Of a stretch of DNA of 5,258 nucleotides, positions 4,864 through 5,258 are shown piece by piece. The DNA is taken from contig JAYVQG010000279.1 of the NCBI GenBank assembly GCA_043757025.1, positions 1 through 5,258 of the forward strand, given 5' to 3'. Source of the stretch: Limnoglobus sp043757025 (GTDB lineage: Bacteria > Planctomycetota > Planctomycetia > Gemmatales > Gemmataceae). Position 1 is the first letter of the stretch; the number at the start of each line of letters is the position of its first letter. Position numbers and translations under genes: made by a program. Below the pieces are notes generated by a model. The model made no database searches and was not told where the DNA came from. It was given only the letters and a program-made list of their open reading frames with translations.

Positions 4864-5017
4864 GGATTCGGGATTCGTTTAGCCGCGCCGCGAAGGCTTT
4901 GCGCAGCGAAGCGCGTGGGGCGTGAACTCACGTGAAAATCGCATTGTGATCGGATACATTGTGCCCACGCGCTTCGCTCCGAAGACTACGCGGCGTGGCT
5001 AAACGGGAACGGAATCC
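4864..5017. repeat. About 154-bp imperfect inverted-repeat element
   Basis: The left arm (4864-4919, GGATTC...CGTTTAGCC...GCGAAGCGCGTGGG) matches the reverse complement of 4964-5017, with a few mismatches and two single-base gaps. The best blocks are CGTTTAGCC, CGCCGCG and AGCGAAGCGCGTGGG. The 44-bp centre contains a small palindrome (CGTGA-AC-TCACG, 4921-4932) and no gene. The layout resembles a MITE or a large REP-type element. Confidence 0.7.
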
Positions 5018-5203
5018 ACATCGTGCAGAAGAAACATTTTCCGACATTGGATTTGACTTTCGTTAGGGAAACGGTCACGATAAACAAATACAAGTGGGAT
5101 TCGGCTTAACAGCCTGCCCATTCAACATTGACAGAGTCGATTCCACAATAGACAGAGCGACCGGCGCGTTGTTTCCTGCGATTTCACTTGCTCTTTACGA
5201 AAA
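5018..5203. other. Gene-poor stretch with one small direct repeat
   Basis: No gene found. Two 10-mers, ATTGACAGAG (5127-5136) and ATAGACAGAG (5148-5157), repeat with a 21-bp period. TTGACA (5128-5133) looks like a -35 box, but no -10 follows at a proper distance. Confidence 0.4.
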
Positions 5204-5256
5204 GACGGCCTCTCAAGCATGCTGTTGGTGCTCAAACCCACTGCATGGAGGCCGTC
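5204..5256 (-). terminator. Terminator-like hairpin at the right edge, leftward
   Basis: GACGGCCTC (5204-5212) is the exact inverse of GAGGCCGTC (5248-5256), and CATGC/GCATG (5218-5222 with 5243-5247) forms a nested stem. On the minus strand the outer stem is followed at once by TTTTCGT, so it fits an intrinsic terminator for a leftward gene lying beyond the window. The loop is long for a terminator, so a mobile-element end is an alternative. Confidence 0.4.
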
Positions 5257-5258
5257 GC

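Noticed and set aside
4741..4935. Plus-strand frame of 64 codons, and a minus-strand frame over 4713-4931
   Set aside because: Both run into repeat elements, lack ribosome sites and show no domain signature.
5023..5109. Short GTG-started frame (28 aa, ending INKYKWDSA) with plausible protein-like composition
   Set aside because: It has no ribosome site, no ATG and no recognised motif. Its upstream open part lies in the inverted-repeat arm. It could be a gene remnant, but this cannot be supported from sequence alone.

Overview
The window looks like a piece of a planctomycete chromosome, most likely from the Gemmata/Gemmataceae group. The evidence is a DUF1559 pseudopilin-like protein with the H-X9-DG motif, a secreted protein with a planctomycete-style PAPP/PEP-CTERM tail, and GC-rich coding DNA separated by long repeat-laden gaps. 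This assignment is inferred from protein families. There is no rRNA or other marker gene in the window.

Bases 1-3125 form a symmetrical unit. A leftward pair of genes encodes a 354-aa DUF1559 protein (529-1593) and a 134-aa membrane-anchored protein (135-539). They overlap by 11 nt. Diverging from them is a rightward gene for a 403-aa cytoplasmic protein of unknown function (1781-2992). The 187-bp gap between them carries an inverted pair of GCCTTGAC boxes, each about 62-64 nt from the start codon it faces. The unit is bounded by a 144-bp imperfect inverted repeat (1-144 and 2983-3125, about 84% identical by hand count). Each copy begins in the last two codons of the gene it follows and contains an intrinsic-terminator-like hairpin.

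Bases 3126-3785 hold mobile-element debris and a promoter region: short GACAC repeats, a third copy of the stop-codon motif CGACGTAAGTC, and the N-terminal stump of an integron-type tyrosine recombinase (leftward, from 3471). A near-consensus sigma-70 promoter (3580-3608) then starts a leader of about 170 nt with repeats and hairpins.

Bases 3786-4481 encode a 231-aa secreted PEP-CTERM-like protein. Its 3' end overlaps, in antisense, a frameshifted C-terminal remnant of an IS110-family transposase (about 4448-4661). That remnant abuts a 62-bp near-perfect hairpin (4670-4731).

Bases 4732-5258 have no convincing gene. They contain an imperfect inverted-repeat element of about 154 bp (4864-5017), small direct repeats, and a terminator-like hairpin at the right edge that reads leftward.

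I did not recognise a known defence or metabolic system. The parts most likely to be undescribed are the divergent three-gene unit framed by inverted stop-codon-associated repeats, and the 403-aa protein.
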